The notes beneath the pieces are model-generated. The model did not search any database, was not told where the DNA came from, and worked only from the letters and a program-made list of their open reading frames with translations. The translations under genes and the position numbers were made by a program. Positions 19,039 to 27,367 of a stretch of DNA of 64,000 bases are shown here, one piece after another; position 1 is the stretch's first letter; every line of letters begins with the position of its first letter. Source of the stretch: Pseudomonadota bacterium (GTDB lineage: Bacteria; Pseudomonadota; Gammaproteobacteria; Xanthomonadales; Xanthomonadaceae); NCBI GenBank assembly GCA_021821195.1, contig JAKACT010000003.1:310001-374000 (forward strand), in the 5' to 3' direction.

Positions 19039-19710
19039 ATGTCCCTTTTTCCGCCGCTTCCGCGTAATGCTTCGATGAACACGGAATGCATCGCGCCGGA
19101 AGGGGGGTCGGCCGATGGCTCGGCGGGTTCGCCCCGCGCCACTACACAAGGCGGAAATTTCTTCGTGATCGGCCAGGGACAGTACGAACAATTGCAGCGG
19201 GCGGTGTTCGGGCAGCGCCAGCGCCCGGTTTTCGCGGTACTCGACGGCGCGATCATCGACGATCTGCCGGCACGCCTGGGCAAGCACGCACCGGATGCGA
19301 TGTGCCTGTTCTCCGGCGACCTCGATCCGATGCTCGCCGCGGCGGCGCCCTACCTGCTGCCATTGGCACCGGATACCGCGGCCACCCGCCTGGCGCTGCT
19401 GGAGGGGTGGAACGCGCACTGGGGAATCGTGCTGGTCGCCGACCCCGGCACCGACATCTACTCGTTGCGGGCGCACCTGCGGCGCGTGTTGCGCGTCAGC
19501 ACCCCCGGCGGCGCCTCGATGCTGTTCCGCTTCTACGATCCGCGCGCATTCCGCAGCGTCGTCCCCACCTTCGACCCCGCCCAGCGCAGGGCATTCTTCG
19601 GCCCCATCCACGGCTGCTACACCGAGGGCCGCAGCAGCGACAGCGCGCTGTATTTCGCCCGCGACGGCCTCGAGGCCCCGAACCAGCTGTCGCTGGCCGC
19701 GGCCGCCTAG
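19039..19710 (+). CDS. DUF4123 (Tap/TEC-type) T6SS effector adaptor
   Basis: The 223-residue product has the DUF4123 pattern: YAVLDG-like opening (RPVFAVLDGAIIDDLPARL), a central HWGIVLVADPGTDIYSLRAHLRRVLRV helix and FRFYDPRAFRSVVPTFDPAQ. DUF4123 proteins are chaperones that load a cognate effector onto VgrG, and the effector is normally encoded just downstream. Here the downstream genes are the 118-residue unknown and the 22-residue-repeat protein. The ATG at 19039 was chosen; another lies at 19075. It follows vgrG by 63 bases. Confidence 0.85.
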   Translation: MSLFPPLPRNASMNTECIAPEGGSADGSAGSPRATTQGGNFFVIGQGQYEQLQRAVFGQRQRPVFAVLDGAIIDDLPARLGKHAPDAMCLFSGDLDPMLAAAAPYLLPLAPDTAATRLALLEGWNAHWGIVLVADPGTDIYSLRAHLRRVLRVSTPGGASMLFRFYDPRAFRSVVPTFDPAQRRAFFGPIHGCYTEGRSSDSALYFARDGLEAPNQLSLAAAA

Positions 19711-19718
19711 GAGCCTCC

Positions 19719-20075
19719 ATGCTCGAACTCGACCGCAAGCAGATGACCGCCATCGGCGAGACCCAGCTGCGCAACAACCTCGCGGATTTCCTCAACCGCC
19801 ACCTCGGCGGCAAGGCGCCGCTGCAGCTGGACCAGCTGGACGCCGAGCTCGACGCGGTCATCGCCCACTGCCGCAAGGCGGGCCTGCGCAGCCAGCGCGC
19901 GGTGGCGGCCTATGCCTTGGCCTGTTCGCTGTTCGGCAATGAGCGGGTCGGCAACGATCCTTCGATCATCGGCATCCTCGCCGACCGCAGCAGCCCGCAG
20001 ATCGACCGCGCGCTGCTGATCGAAATGTGGACGGCCGCCGCCTACAGCGATTTCCGCCGGCTGCAGAGGGGCTGA
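19719..20075 (+). CDS. Small T6SS-associated protein of unknown function
   Basis: This 118-residue protein was not assigned to a family. The ATG at 19719 has GGAG seven bases upstream, just after the DUF4123 stop. It looks all-helical, without signal peptide or membrane span. Readable features are LRNNLADFLNRHLGG near residue 20, AVIAHCRKAGLRSQRAVAAY near residue 50, ALACSLFGNERVGNDPSI in the middle and IEMWTAAAYSDFRRLQRG at the end. The next gene's ATG lies one base after its stop, so it is tightly coupled to the repeat protein. A helper, co-adaptor or immunity role is possible; no evidence separates these. Confidence 0.75.
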   Translation: MLELDRKQMTAIGETQLRNNLADFLNRHLGGKAPLQLDQLDAELDAVIAHCRKAGLRSQRAVAAYALACSLFGNERVGNDPSIIGILADRSSPQIDRALLIEMWTAAAYSDFRRLQRG

Positions 20076-20076
20076 C

Positions 20077-21633
20077 ATGTTCGAATCCTTGACCGAGGGC
20101 CTTTCCGGCATCGGCGCCGCCGCCGGCCAAGCCGTGCAGCAGGCCCGGCAGGCCGCCAACGGGGCCGCCCAGCAGGCCGCTGGCGCCGCACAGGGCGCGA
20201 TCACGGAAGCCACGACCGCCGTCGCCAATGCCACCAGCGCCGCCACGGGTGCCGCCAATGGTGCGGTGGCGCAGGCACGGCAGGCCGCGCAGGCCGCCGC
20301 TGCGCAGGCCGGGGCACTGGCACAGGGCGCGCTGGCACAGGCCAACCAGGCTTTGGACGATGCGCGCAACGCGGCCAACGACATGGCGCAGAACGCGCTG
20401 GCACAGGCCAACGCTGCGCTCACTCAGGCCCGCGAGCAGGCCGGCGCCGCCGCACAGGGCGCGCTTGCGCAGGCCCAGTCCGCGGTGGACGCGGCGCAAC
20501 AGCAGGCCCAGGCCGTGGTACAGGGCGCCCTGGAACGGGCCAATGAAGCGCTGGATAGCGCGATGGACACCGCGGAGCAGGCCGCGCAGGCGCTGCTCGA
20601 ACAGGCCATGGCCATGGTCGACAACGCCACCGCGCTGGTCGAAGACGGCGTGAACAACGCGCTGTCGGCTGCCAACAACGCCATCGACCAGGCACAGGAC
20701 CTGCTGCGCAACGCCGCCACCGACGCACTCGAGCAGGCACGCGTTGCCACCCTGGACCGGGCACGCGATGCGCTTGGACCGGTCCAGGCCGCGCTCGATG
20801 CGCTGCCCGACGCCTTCCCCAACCTGCCGGTGGAATTCCCGGCGTCCGACTGCCCCTATGTCCGCGCCCTGCGCGACGCGCTGGCGCGCCGCGCGGCACA
20901 GGCGAACAACGCCCTGGGCAATGCGGGCAACGCGCTGCAGAACGTCGCAGGCCCGTTGCTGGAGCAGGCCAACGGCATGCTGGACCAGGCCAACGCGATG
21001 GCCGGGCAGGCGCTGGTCGCCATGGAGACGGCCTGTGCCGCCCTGGACCAGGCGCAGGCGCTGGCCAATGGCGCTGCCAAGTCGGCCTTGGATACCGCCA
21101 AAGGCGCGGTGCAGCAGGCGCAACAGGCGGTGCGCGATGGGGCAGGCACCGCGATCAGCCAAGCCCGCGGCGCCGTGGATTCAGCGCGCGACCAGGTGCA
21201 GCAGACGGCGCAAGGCGCCATCGACCAGGCCATGGCCGCGGTGGATTCCGCCCAGCGGCAGGCCGGTGATGCCGCCCAGCAGGCATTGAACGGCGCGCAA
21301 CAGGCAGCGGCACTGGCGCAGCAACAGGCCAACCAGGCCGCCCAGCAGACGCTTGCACAAGCCAACCAGGCCACCCAGCAGGCCCAGCAGGCGCTAACCG
21401 GCGCAGCACAGGGGGCGCTCAACACCGCGCAGAACGCCGCCCAGGAAGCGGCCGCCAGCGCCGGCCAGGCCGCACAGGCCGCCATCGGCAACGCCCAGGC
21501 CGCGGTCGCGGACGCAGCGGCTGCCGCCGCACGCGCTGCCAACGTCGCAGTCGCCGGCGCGCAGTCCGCAATGGCTGGCGCCGGCCAGGCCATTGGCAAT
21601 GCAGCCAGCTCGCTGGGCAATCTGTTCGGTTAG
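20077..21633 (+). CDS. Alanine/glutamine-rich protein of 22-residue amphipathic repeats; candidate T6SS effector
   Basis: The 518-residue product is built almost wholly of 22-residue units with the pattern A-Q-G-A-L-x-Q-A-x-x-A-[LV]-x-x-A. Ten units span residues 16-235 and ten span 290-509. Between them is a Pro/aromatic-rich hinge (DALPDAFPNLPVEFPASDCP near 243-262). Tryptophan is absent and nearly all aromatics are in the hinge or termini. A 22-residue (2 x 11) period is typical of apolipoprotein- and LEA-like amphipathic helices that lie on membranes or form rods. There is no signal peptide. A good ribosome site (AGAGGGG) precedes the ATG. It lies downstream of vgrG-DUF4123, where adaptor-loaded cargo is usually encoded, and next to a PAAR-like gene. 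Effector status is inference; a structural or scaffold role is the alternative. Confidence 0.7.
   Translation: MFESLTEGLSGIGAAAGQAVQQARQAANGAAQQAAGAAQGAITEATTAVANATSAATGAANGAVAQARQAAQAAAAQAGALAQGALAQANQALDDARNAANDMAQNALAQANAALTQAREQAGAAAQGALAQAQSAVDAAQQQAQAVVQGALERANEALDSAMDTAEQAAQALLEQAMAMVDNATALVEDGVNNALSAANNAIDQAQDLLRNAATDALEQARVATLDRARDALGPVQAALDALPDAFPNLPVEFPASDCPYVRALRDALARRAAQANNALGNAGNALQNVAGPLLEQANGMLDQANAMAGQALVAMETACAALDQAQALANGAAKSALDTAKGAVQQAQQAVRDGAGTAISQARGAVDSARDQVQQTAQGAIDQAMAAVDSAQRQAGDAAQQALNGAQQAAALAQQQANQAAQQTLAQANQATQQAQQALTGAAQGALNTAQNAAQEAAASAGQAAQAAIGNAQAAVADAAAAAARAANVAVAGAQSAMAGAGQAIGNAASSLGNLFG
20122..20781 (+). repeat. First block of ten 66-bp (22-residue) repeats
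   Basis: Ten in-register 22-codon units encode residues 16-235. Successive units begin AGQAVQQA, AQGAITEA, ANGAVAQA, AQGALAQA, AQNALAQA, AQGALAQA, VQGALERA, AQALLEQA, VNNALSAA and ATDALEQA. No indel occurs between units. DNA identity between units is moderate, so the repeat is conserved at protein level and is not a recent tandem duplication. Confidence 0.88.
20944..21603 (+). repeat. Second block of ten 66-bp (22-residue) repeats
   Basis: Residues 290-509 again divide into ten 22-residue units without gaps. They begin VAGPLLEQ, ALVAMETA, AKSALDTA, AGTAISQA, AQGAIDQA, AQQALNGA, AQQTLAQA, AQGALNTA, AQAAIGNA and ANVAVAGA. Charged residues fade toward the C-terminus, where the last two units are almost all Ala/Gly/Val. 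Confidence 0.88.
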
Positions 21634-21675
21634 GAGGGGCGACCGCGCGCCGCGGCACCAACTGCGCCGCAAGGC

Positions 21676-22062
21676 TTAAGGAATCATTTCCTTGGTCTGT
21701 CCCGGGAAGCTGACGGTGACCACGCCGCCCCAAGCGCATTGGCTGGTGCAAGTATTGTCCAGCGCGGGAATGCCGCCAACCAACACGGTCGGCGCGCCCG
21801 GCTTCCACGGCGTGGTCACCGGGATGCAGGGCGCCGGGGTCAACACGCCCATCGCCGCGGAGGTCGCCGCGGCCACCATCGGGTTGCTCGGGGTGGTGCA
21901 CATCGCGAACGGCATGATGTTCTTCATCGGCACGAAGTCCATGATCGTGGCCGCCGGCATCATGCTCGACATGACCCGGTTCTCCGGCGTCACCACCAGC
22001 GCGGACGGCGCCATCCCGAACGAGCACATCAGGGTGGCGCCATTGACGACATGGATCGGCAT
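21676..22062 (-). CDS. PAAR-like (DUF4280) T6SS spike-tip protein
   Basis: This 128-residue protein starts MPIHVVNGATLMCSFGMAPS and contains several short Pro/Gly-rich turns (TPWKPGAPTVLVGGIPALD; CTSQCAWGGVVTVSFPGQT), the DUF4280/PAAR-like pattern. Such proteins cap the VgrG needle and can carry effectors. It is a bare tip domain with no toxin extension. Three Cys lie in the last half (MCTTP, TCTSQC), possibly metal-binding. The gene runs opposite to the vgrG operon and converges on the repeat-protein gene, 42 bases apart. Confidence 0.82.
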   Translation of the reverse strand: MPIHVVNGATLMCSFGMAPSALVVTPENRVMSSMMPAATIMDFVPMKNIMPFAMCTTPSNPMVAAATSAAMGVLTPAPCIPVTTPWKPGAPTVLVGGIPALDNTCTSQCAWGGVVTVSFPGQTKEMIP

Positions 22063-22086
22063 CTTGCGTCCGCTGGTCCGCCGGGA

Positions 22087-22653
22087 TCAGCCGCCGGTGG
22101 CCATGATTTCAACGCGGCGATTTTCCCCGGCTTCCGGGTCGGCGGCGTTGAGCAGCTGGCTCTCGCCCTTGCCGACGGCGCGCAGCCGCGCGGAGGACAC
22201 GCCGTGCTCCATCAGGTAGCGCCGCACCGCGGCCGCGCGACGATCCGACAGCGCCTTGTTATAGCCGGCGGAGCCCTTGGCGTCGGTATGCCCGATCACG
22301 GTGAAGCTGCGGTTCTCCAACTGCGGCGACACCAGCGCCTTGGCCAGCGTGGCCATGGTCTGCTCGGAGCTGCCGGAGATCCGGTCGGAATTGAAGTCGA
22401 AATTGATCTGCATGTTGATGGAGGCCGGCTTGGCCGGCTTGGCCACCGGCGGGGGCGCGGTGGTGGCCATCGCCGCCGCGCCGGGGCGCAGCGCACGGGT
22501 CTGGCCCTGCGCTTGCTCGGTGTTTTCGGCCTTCAGGCTGTTGATGATCGAATCCACCGACGGCGCGCCCTGCGCGTCCTGCGCGAACGCCCCGCCACAG
22601 CCGGCCAGCAGGGCAACCGCCAGTGCGCCGCGGACAATCTGGATCATGCTCAT
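22087..22653 (-). CDS. OmpA-family lipoprotein
   Basis: From ATG 22653 (MSMIQIVRGALAVALLAGCGG) the product has 188 residues. It has a lipoprotein signal ending in the lipobox LAGC, an Ala/Pro-rich linker, and a C-terminal OmpA domain (MQINFDFNSDRI; FTVIGHTDAKGSAGYNKALS; LSDRRAAAVRRYLMEHGVS; GENRRVEIMATGG). It should be anchored in a membrane lipid layer and bind peptidoglycan. AGGA precedes the start, and the gene is 24 bases after the PAAR-like gene on the same strand. Since the cluster's TssL lacks an OmpA domain, this protein may supply wall anchoring in trans (inference). A longer in-frame reading to 22890 is not supported. Confidence 0.85.
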   Translation of the reverse strand: MSMIQIVRGALAVALLAGCGGAFAQDAQGAPSVDSIINSLKAENTEQAQGQTRALRPGAAAMATTAPPPVAKPAKPASINMQINFDFNSDRISGSSEQTMATLAKALVSPQLENRSFTVIGHTDAKGSAGYNKALSDRRAAAVRRYLMEHGVSSARLRAVGKGESQLLNAADPEAGENRRVEIMATGG

Positions 22654-22811
22654 TGATGCATCCTCGTGGTGTTGCGGCCTGACGGCCGGATCGGTCGCAT
22701 GCGCCGCGCGCATGCCGGGCGGACATCGCCCGCAAAGTGAAAAGAGTCTGCTACCGCTGCGCGGCGATTTCGATACACCGTTCGGCCTAGTCCTGCGCCT
22801 ATCCCTACCCT

Positions 22812-25800
22812 TCAGAAATCCCCGCAGCCGTTGCGACGCTGGCTTTCGAAGCAGTTGGTGAGGTTGGGCCGGGTACGCACCTTCGACCATTCCGCTGCCA
22901 GCGCATCACCTGCAGACGCCAGCGGCTGGTCATCCAGCGTCGCGTTGATGGCGCAGACCGGCGCGGTGCCGAGGTTGCGATCGTAGACGTAGGTATCCAC
23001 CGTCTCGTGGATCAGGTCGACCGGCCTGCCATCGACCGCCGGCGGCGGGATGACCCGCAGCGCGGTGGCGTTGGAGGGGGCTTGGACAAGGACGTAGTTC
23101 TTCGCGCTGGCACTGCCCGTGATTGGGTAATAGCCAATCGGCGATAGCAGCCCGGCCGGCGAGTTCCACGCCATCGCCGTGCCGAACACGCTCTCCAGCG
23201 TATCGCCGTTGCGGAAGCCGGCCACCGTGCCGCCCAGCTGCGGATTGGCCATGCCGAGGTAGCGCATCACCACGTCCGCGGTGAACAGCAGGGTCGCCGG
23301 GGTGATGCTCAATGTCCCGGGCAGGACCTGGATGCGGTAGCCGGCATTCGAGGTGAAGTTGCCGAGGATCGCGTACTGGCCGACGTCGCTGCCGATCCCG
23401 GCGGTGGTGCCCGGCGCGCCGCTGGCCACGTTCGCCAGCGCATCCCCCAGCACCGCTCCCGATACCGTGTAGGTAAAGGCGGGATTGGCCAGCCCATATT
23501 CGCGCGACAGGCTGTCCAGCGTGACGATTGCAGTTGGCTGCTGGACGTAGATGAAGTGGTTGTCGCCGCTGGCGACGGTGACCCCACAGGCACCCAGGTA
23601 GGCGCAGTTGTATAGGTTGGGCAGGTTGCCACTGCCGCCGAGGCCCCCGCGATCCTCGCCGACCCAGGTGTTGGCCCAGATCCGCCAGTCGCCGCTGGCG
23701 TTCAACCCAGCGCCCGCGGGATTCTGCAGCCGGCCTGCAGTCACCAGGTCGATGTTGGTGGCGGCCAGGTCGGCGCCGAGCGCTAGGTCGCCAGCCAGGT
23801 TGCGGACCAGGAGGTCGCCGCCCGCGTTGATGCCGCTGTTGCCCTCGGCCGAGATCGCGCCGGTGGCGGCGTCGAAGCCACTGGCGGAGACGCTGCCGAC
23901 GGCCAGGTCGTTGGCGTCCTGGAACTGGAAATCGCCGCCGGCCTGCCCGGCCAGGGTGGTGCTGGCGACGTCGTTTTGCGCCAGCCCCAGCAGCACGTCA
24001 CCGCCGGCCTGCGCCAATAGGCTGTGCGCGTGGATCGCCGCCGCCGCGGCCTGCACGATGTTGCCACCGCTAAGCAGGGCCAGTACCCCGCCGCCCACAT
24101 CCAGCCCGGCCTGCAGGTCGATGCCGCCGCTGCCGCCCTGGTTCTGCAAGGTCAGGTTGCCGCCGCGGACGATGGCTTCCGACACTCGGATCGCGCCGGC
24201 GTGCTGGCGGCTGCCGATGACCAGCTCCGGCGCGTCGATCCGCGCCAGCTCGGCGGCATCCAGTGCAAACCCGTTGCCGCTGCCCAGCAGGATGCCGTCG
24301 TCGATACGGTCATGGGCAAGGCCGCTCAAATCCACGCCACCCGGCCGCAGGTTGACCCCGGCACCGGCGCGGATGGCGCCATCGAGGCGAACCGCATCGC
24401 TGCTGCCGTCGTTGCCAGCGCGCAGCACGACCATCCCGCTGCCTGCATCCAGCAGCGCGCCTAGGCCCAGCGCCACCCCGGCGCCGCTACCGCCCTCACC
24501 CGCCAACTCGATCCCGCCGCCATTGGTGGCGAGGTTGACGCCGCTGCCGATCAGCAGCCCGCTCGCATTGGTGGCCGTGCCGCGCCCGCGCAGGTCCAGC
24601 CGGCCGCTGTCGGTGGCCAGCGTCACCCCGCCATCAAGCAGCAGCCCGACATCCGCGCCCACGCCGGCCACGCTGATGTCGCCGGACGTCGTGGTCAGGC
24701 TGCTGCCGGGCGAGAACGCGATGCTGGTGCCGGCATTGGACAGGCCCACCACGCTGATGTTGCCGACGCCGGACAGCACCGGCAGCTGGGACAGGGTGAC
24801 GCCGACCGCCGCGGCGCCGGAAGCGCTGCCGTAGATGCCGATTTCGCCGCCACCGCTGTCGAGCGTGGTCGTGCCGTAGCCGTTCCCGACCAGCCTCGCA
24901 CCACCGGTCGCCCCCACGCCGGACAGGAAGATGTCGCCGCCGGCGCTGAGGATGCCGCCACTGTAGCCGGCCTGGAACGCCAGCCCCTCGGCCTGCGTAC
25001 TGCTGCCATCCAGCGACACCTGGCCGCCGCCACTGTCGATCGACCCGTACAGGTCGACGCCGTTGCCGGTATCGCCTTCGCCATGCACGACGATGTCGCC
25101 GCCGCCGCTGTCGAAACTGGCATAGGACACCGACACGCCGGCCGCACCGCCGCGGCCGTCAAGGAAGATGTCGCCGCCGCTGGTGGTGATCGGGTTGGCG
25201 GACAGCACGATGCCGCTGCCAGTGCCGCTGGCCAACCCGCGGATATCGATGCCACCTGCGCCGGCCTGCAGCGCGCCGGTGGCAATGCGCACGCCATCCA
25301 CCGCCTGTTCGCCGTTGCCGACGATGCGGATGCTGCCGCCACCGGCGTCCAGGCTGCCGCCGGACACCACCACGCCGGCATCGCCGAGACCTGCGTCGGC
25401 ACCGGTGGAGGAGCCACGCAGCAACAGGTTGCCGCCGCCGGTGGCCACGGTGACCGCATCCAGGCGAATGCCGCTGGCATAGCCGCTAGCGAAGCCATTG
25501 GCCACATCCGATTGGCCATACGCCAGGATGTCGCCGCCATTGCTGTCCAGGTTCGCACTGTTGAAGGAAATGCCGGCAAAGCCCGCATTGGCGCCCGCGG
25601 CATCGGAGTTGAAGCGCATGTCCAGCCGCCCGCCCAGCCCCGTGATGGAGAAGCCAGTGCCACCGATACCGCCATCCGCGTCGATCGCGAAGAGCAGGTC
25701 CAGGTCGCTGCTGGACTGGATCTGCGCATCGTCGATGTAGACGTCGCCGGCGGAGCGCAGCACCACGCTGGTGCCGCTGGACAGCGCGTGGTTGACCTCG

Positions 25801-27356
25801 GCGTCCTGCAGGTAGGTGCCGCCGGCCACGCTGTCCAGCTCGCCGGCATCGCTGCCGCTGGTCACCATCAGGTAGGGGGCGGACATCGTCCAGGTCCCCG
25901 CCGCGCCGGGCGAACCGGCCTCGACCCGCAGCCCGCGCAGGTCGAAGGCATCGGCCAACGTGGAGGTGTTGACGATGCCGCCGGCGCTGGTGCCGGTGGC
26001 CGACAGCAGCCCGAACAACGAAAGCCCGCTACTGCCAGACACGTCGATGCGGCCACCCGCACCCGCGCCACCGTTGGCGCTGATCCACGCGCGCGCGCCC
26101 AGTTCGGTGGTGCCGCCCAACAGCGATACCTGCCCGCCACGTCCGGCCGCGCCGTTCGCAAGGATCGAGGACAGCGAATAGACCTGTGCCCGGTTGGTCG
26201 CCACGATGTCCACCACGCCGCCATTGACCGCACCGGAGGCATTGATGAGGCTGCCCGCCGACGCCGGATCGGTGGGGTTCAGCGGCGCGGCGTCGTTATT
26301 GAACATGGCGAAATCGCCGGCCCGCACCAGCACGGTGCCGCCGTCGGCACCGGCCTGGCCGGACACGTCCAGTTCCCCGGTGAACCCGCTTGCCGACGGC
26401 GACGAGAAACCCAGCGACACCAGCCCGTCGGTGGTCAACTCGATGCGCCCCCCCCTGCTGACCAGGCTTTGCGCGCGGAGGATGCCGAGGCTCAGGATTG
26501 CGCCACCGCCCAGCGATGACGCCGCCGTGCGCATCAGGACCTGGCCGCCGTCGGCGTTGACCGTGCCCGTGTTGACCAGCATCGGAAGCACATCGGTGGC
26601 GCAGGGGAAGGAGGGGCAGGCCACCACTCCGCCGGGCTTGGCGACGCCCGGCCCCTGGATGGTCAGCATGGTCAGGCCGTCGCCTGCGAAATCCAGGGTC
26701 ACGTTTTCCGCCGAGCCGAACAGCACGCTGCCGCCGGGCGCCGTGATCGTCCCGCTGTTGCTGACTTGGCGGCCGATCAGCGCCACCGTGCCGCCTGCCG
26801 TCGTGGTGATGTCGGCCCCGGCACCCACTATGACGGCCTGATCGCCGACCGCCGTCATCGGCTCGAACTGGTAGCTGCCGCTGGCCACGCCGGCGTCGAA
26901 ATTCGCGTTGCTGATGTCCATGGTCGAGGCCACCAGCGCGCCGACATTCACCTGCGAGCCGCCGCCGAAGGTGATCCCGGCCGGATTGATGATGAACACG
27001 CTGCCGTTGGCGCTCAGGCTGCCGTCGATGGCGGATGCGATGACGCCATAGCCGTAGCCCACCACCCGGTTCAGGGTCACGCTGGAAGCGCCGAACTGCT
27101 GGTCGAAGGTGACCCCGTAACCGCTGCCGATGCTGAAGCTGCCCCAGTCGATGATGGCGCCCTTGCTGGTCTGGGTGATGGTCAGCTGCGAGCTGCTGGG
27201 CGAGGTGAACGTCGCCGCTCCGGACACCACGTTGCCGCTGTCCGGCAGGCTCTGCGCCAGTGCCGGCGGCATCGCCATCGCGCCCGCCAGGGCAAGCGCC
27301 AGGCGGCGGCGACGCAGGATCCGTTGCTGCATGCGGGTGGTGTTGTTGATGCCCAT
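22812..27356 (-). CDS. TpsA: filamentous-haemagglutinin-type exoprotein with MBG-like C-terminal region
   Basis: This 1514-residue secreted protein starts MGINNTTRM after GGGAGAA. It has an extended signal region (about 1-45, Arg-rich then LALALAGAMAMPPALAQ). The TPS secretion domain follows (about 48-180) with NRVVG and FIINPAGITFGGGSQVNVG. A long Gly/Ser-rich beta-helix region carries recurring GGGDI-type turns (about residues 600-980). An MBG-like domain lies near 1300-1440 (VVMRYLGMANPQLGGTVAGF). The end carries a Cys pair (NCFESQRRNGC). TpsA proteins are exported by their TpsB partner, encoded 11 bases upstream, and act as adhesins or toxins; no toxin domain was recognised. Confidence 0.9.
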   Translation of the reverse strand: MGINNTTRMQQRILRRRRLALALAGAMAMPPALAQSLPDSGNVVSGAATFTSPSSSQLTITQTSKGAIIDWGSFSIGSGYGVTFDQQFGASSVTLNRVVGYGYGVIASAIDGSLSANGSVFIINPAGITFGGGSQVNVGALVASTMDISNANFDAGVASGSYQFEPMTAVGDQAVIVGAGADITTTAGGTVALIGRQVSNSGTITAPGGSVLFGSAENVTLDFAGDGLTMLTIQGPGVAKPGGVVACPSFPCATDVLPMLVNTGTVNADGGQVLMRTAASSLGGGAILSLGILRAQSLVSRGGRIELTTDGLVSLGFSSPSASGFTGELDVSGQAGADGGTVLVRAGDFAMFNNDAAPLNPTDPASAGSLINASGAVNGGVVDIVATNRAQVYSLSSILANGAAGRGGQVSLLGGTTELGARAWISANGGAGAGGRIDVSGSSGLSLFGLLSATGTSAGGIVNTSTLADAFDLRGLRVEAGSPGAAGTWTMSAPYLMVTSGSDAGELDSVAGGTYLQDAEVNHALSSGTSVVLRSAGDVYIDDAQIQSSSDLDLLFAIDADGGIGGTGFSITGLGGRLDMRFNSDAAGANAGFAGISFNSANLDSNGGDILAYGQSDVANGFASGYASGIRLDAVTVATGGGNLLLRGSSTGADAGLGDAGVVVSGGSLDAGGGSIRIVGNGEQAVDGVRIATGALQAGAGGIDIRGLASGTGSGIVLSANPITTSGGDIFLDGRGGAAGVSVSYASFDSGGGDIVVHGEGDTGNGVDLYGSIDSGGGQVSLDGSSTQAEGLAFQAGYSGGILSAGGDIFLSGVGATGGARLVGNGYGTTTLDSGGGEIGIYGSASGAAAVGVTLSQLPVLSGVGNISVVGLSNAGTSIAFSPGSSLTTTSGDISVAGVGADVGLLLDGGVTLATDSGRLDLRGRGTATNASGLLIGSGVNLATNGGGIELAGEGGSGAGVALGLGALLDAGSGMVVLRAGNDGSSDAVRLDGAIRAGAGVNLRPGGVDLSGLAHDRIDDGILLGSGNGFALDAAELARIDAPELVIGSRQHAGAIRVSEAIVRGGNLTLQNQGGSGGIDLQAGLDVGGGVLALLSGGNIVQAAAAAIHAHSLLAQAGGDVLLGLAQNDVASTTLAGQAGGDFQFQDANDLAVGSVSASGFDAATGAISAEGNSGINAGGDLLVRNLAGDLALGADLAATNIDLVTAGRLQNPAGAGLNASGDWRIWANTWVGEDRGGLGGSGNLPNLYNCAYLGACGVTVASGDNHFIYVQQPTAIVTLDSLSREYGLANPAFTYTVSGAVLGDALANVASGAPGTTAGIGSDVGQYAILGNFTSNAGYRIQVLPGTLSITPATLLFTADVVMRYLGMANPQLGGTVAGFRNGDTLESVFGTAMAWNSPAGLLSPIGYYPITGSASAKNYVLVQAPSNATALRVIPPPAVDGRPVDLIHETVDTYVYDRNLGTAPVCAINATLDDQPLASAGDALAAEWSKVRTRPNLTNCFESQRRNGCGDF
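24417..25548 (-). repeat. Beta-helix coil repeats in TpsA
   Basis: About thirteen imperfect repeats with the motif x-x-G-G-x-[IVL]-x-[IVL]-x-G recur roughly every 28 residues. Examples are SNGGDILAYG, TSGGDIFLDG, SGGGDIVVHG, SAGGDIFLSG, SGGGEIGIYG and TDSGRLDLRG. This is the coil pattern expected of a right-handed beta-helix stalk. Confidence 0.75.
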
Positions 27357-27367
27357 TGTCTTCTCCC

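Noticed and set aside
17275-19611. 778-codon minus-strand frame opposite vgrG and the DUF4123 gene
   Set aside because: The opposite strand encodes clear VgrG and DUF4123 domains; this frame has none.
19966-21162. Minus-strand frame opposite the alanine-rich repeat gene
   Set aside because: Its repeats only mirror the repeats of the plus-strand gene, which has a ribosome site, operon context and exact 22-residue register.
20122-21603. Possible CRISPR or satellite array because of 66-bp periodicity
   Set aside because: The period is codon-aligned and conserved at protein level, with no identical direct repeats and spacers.
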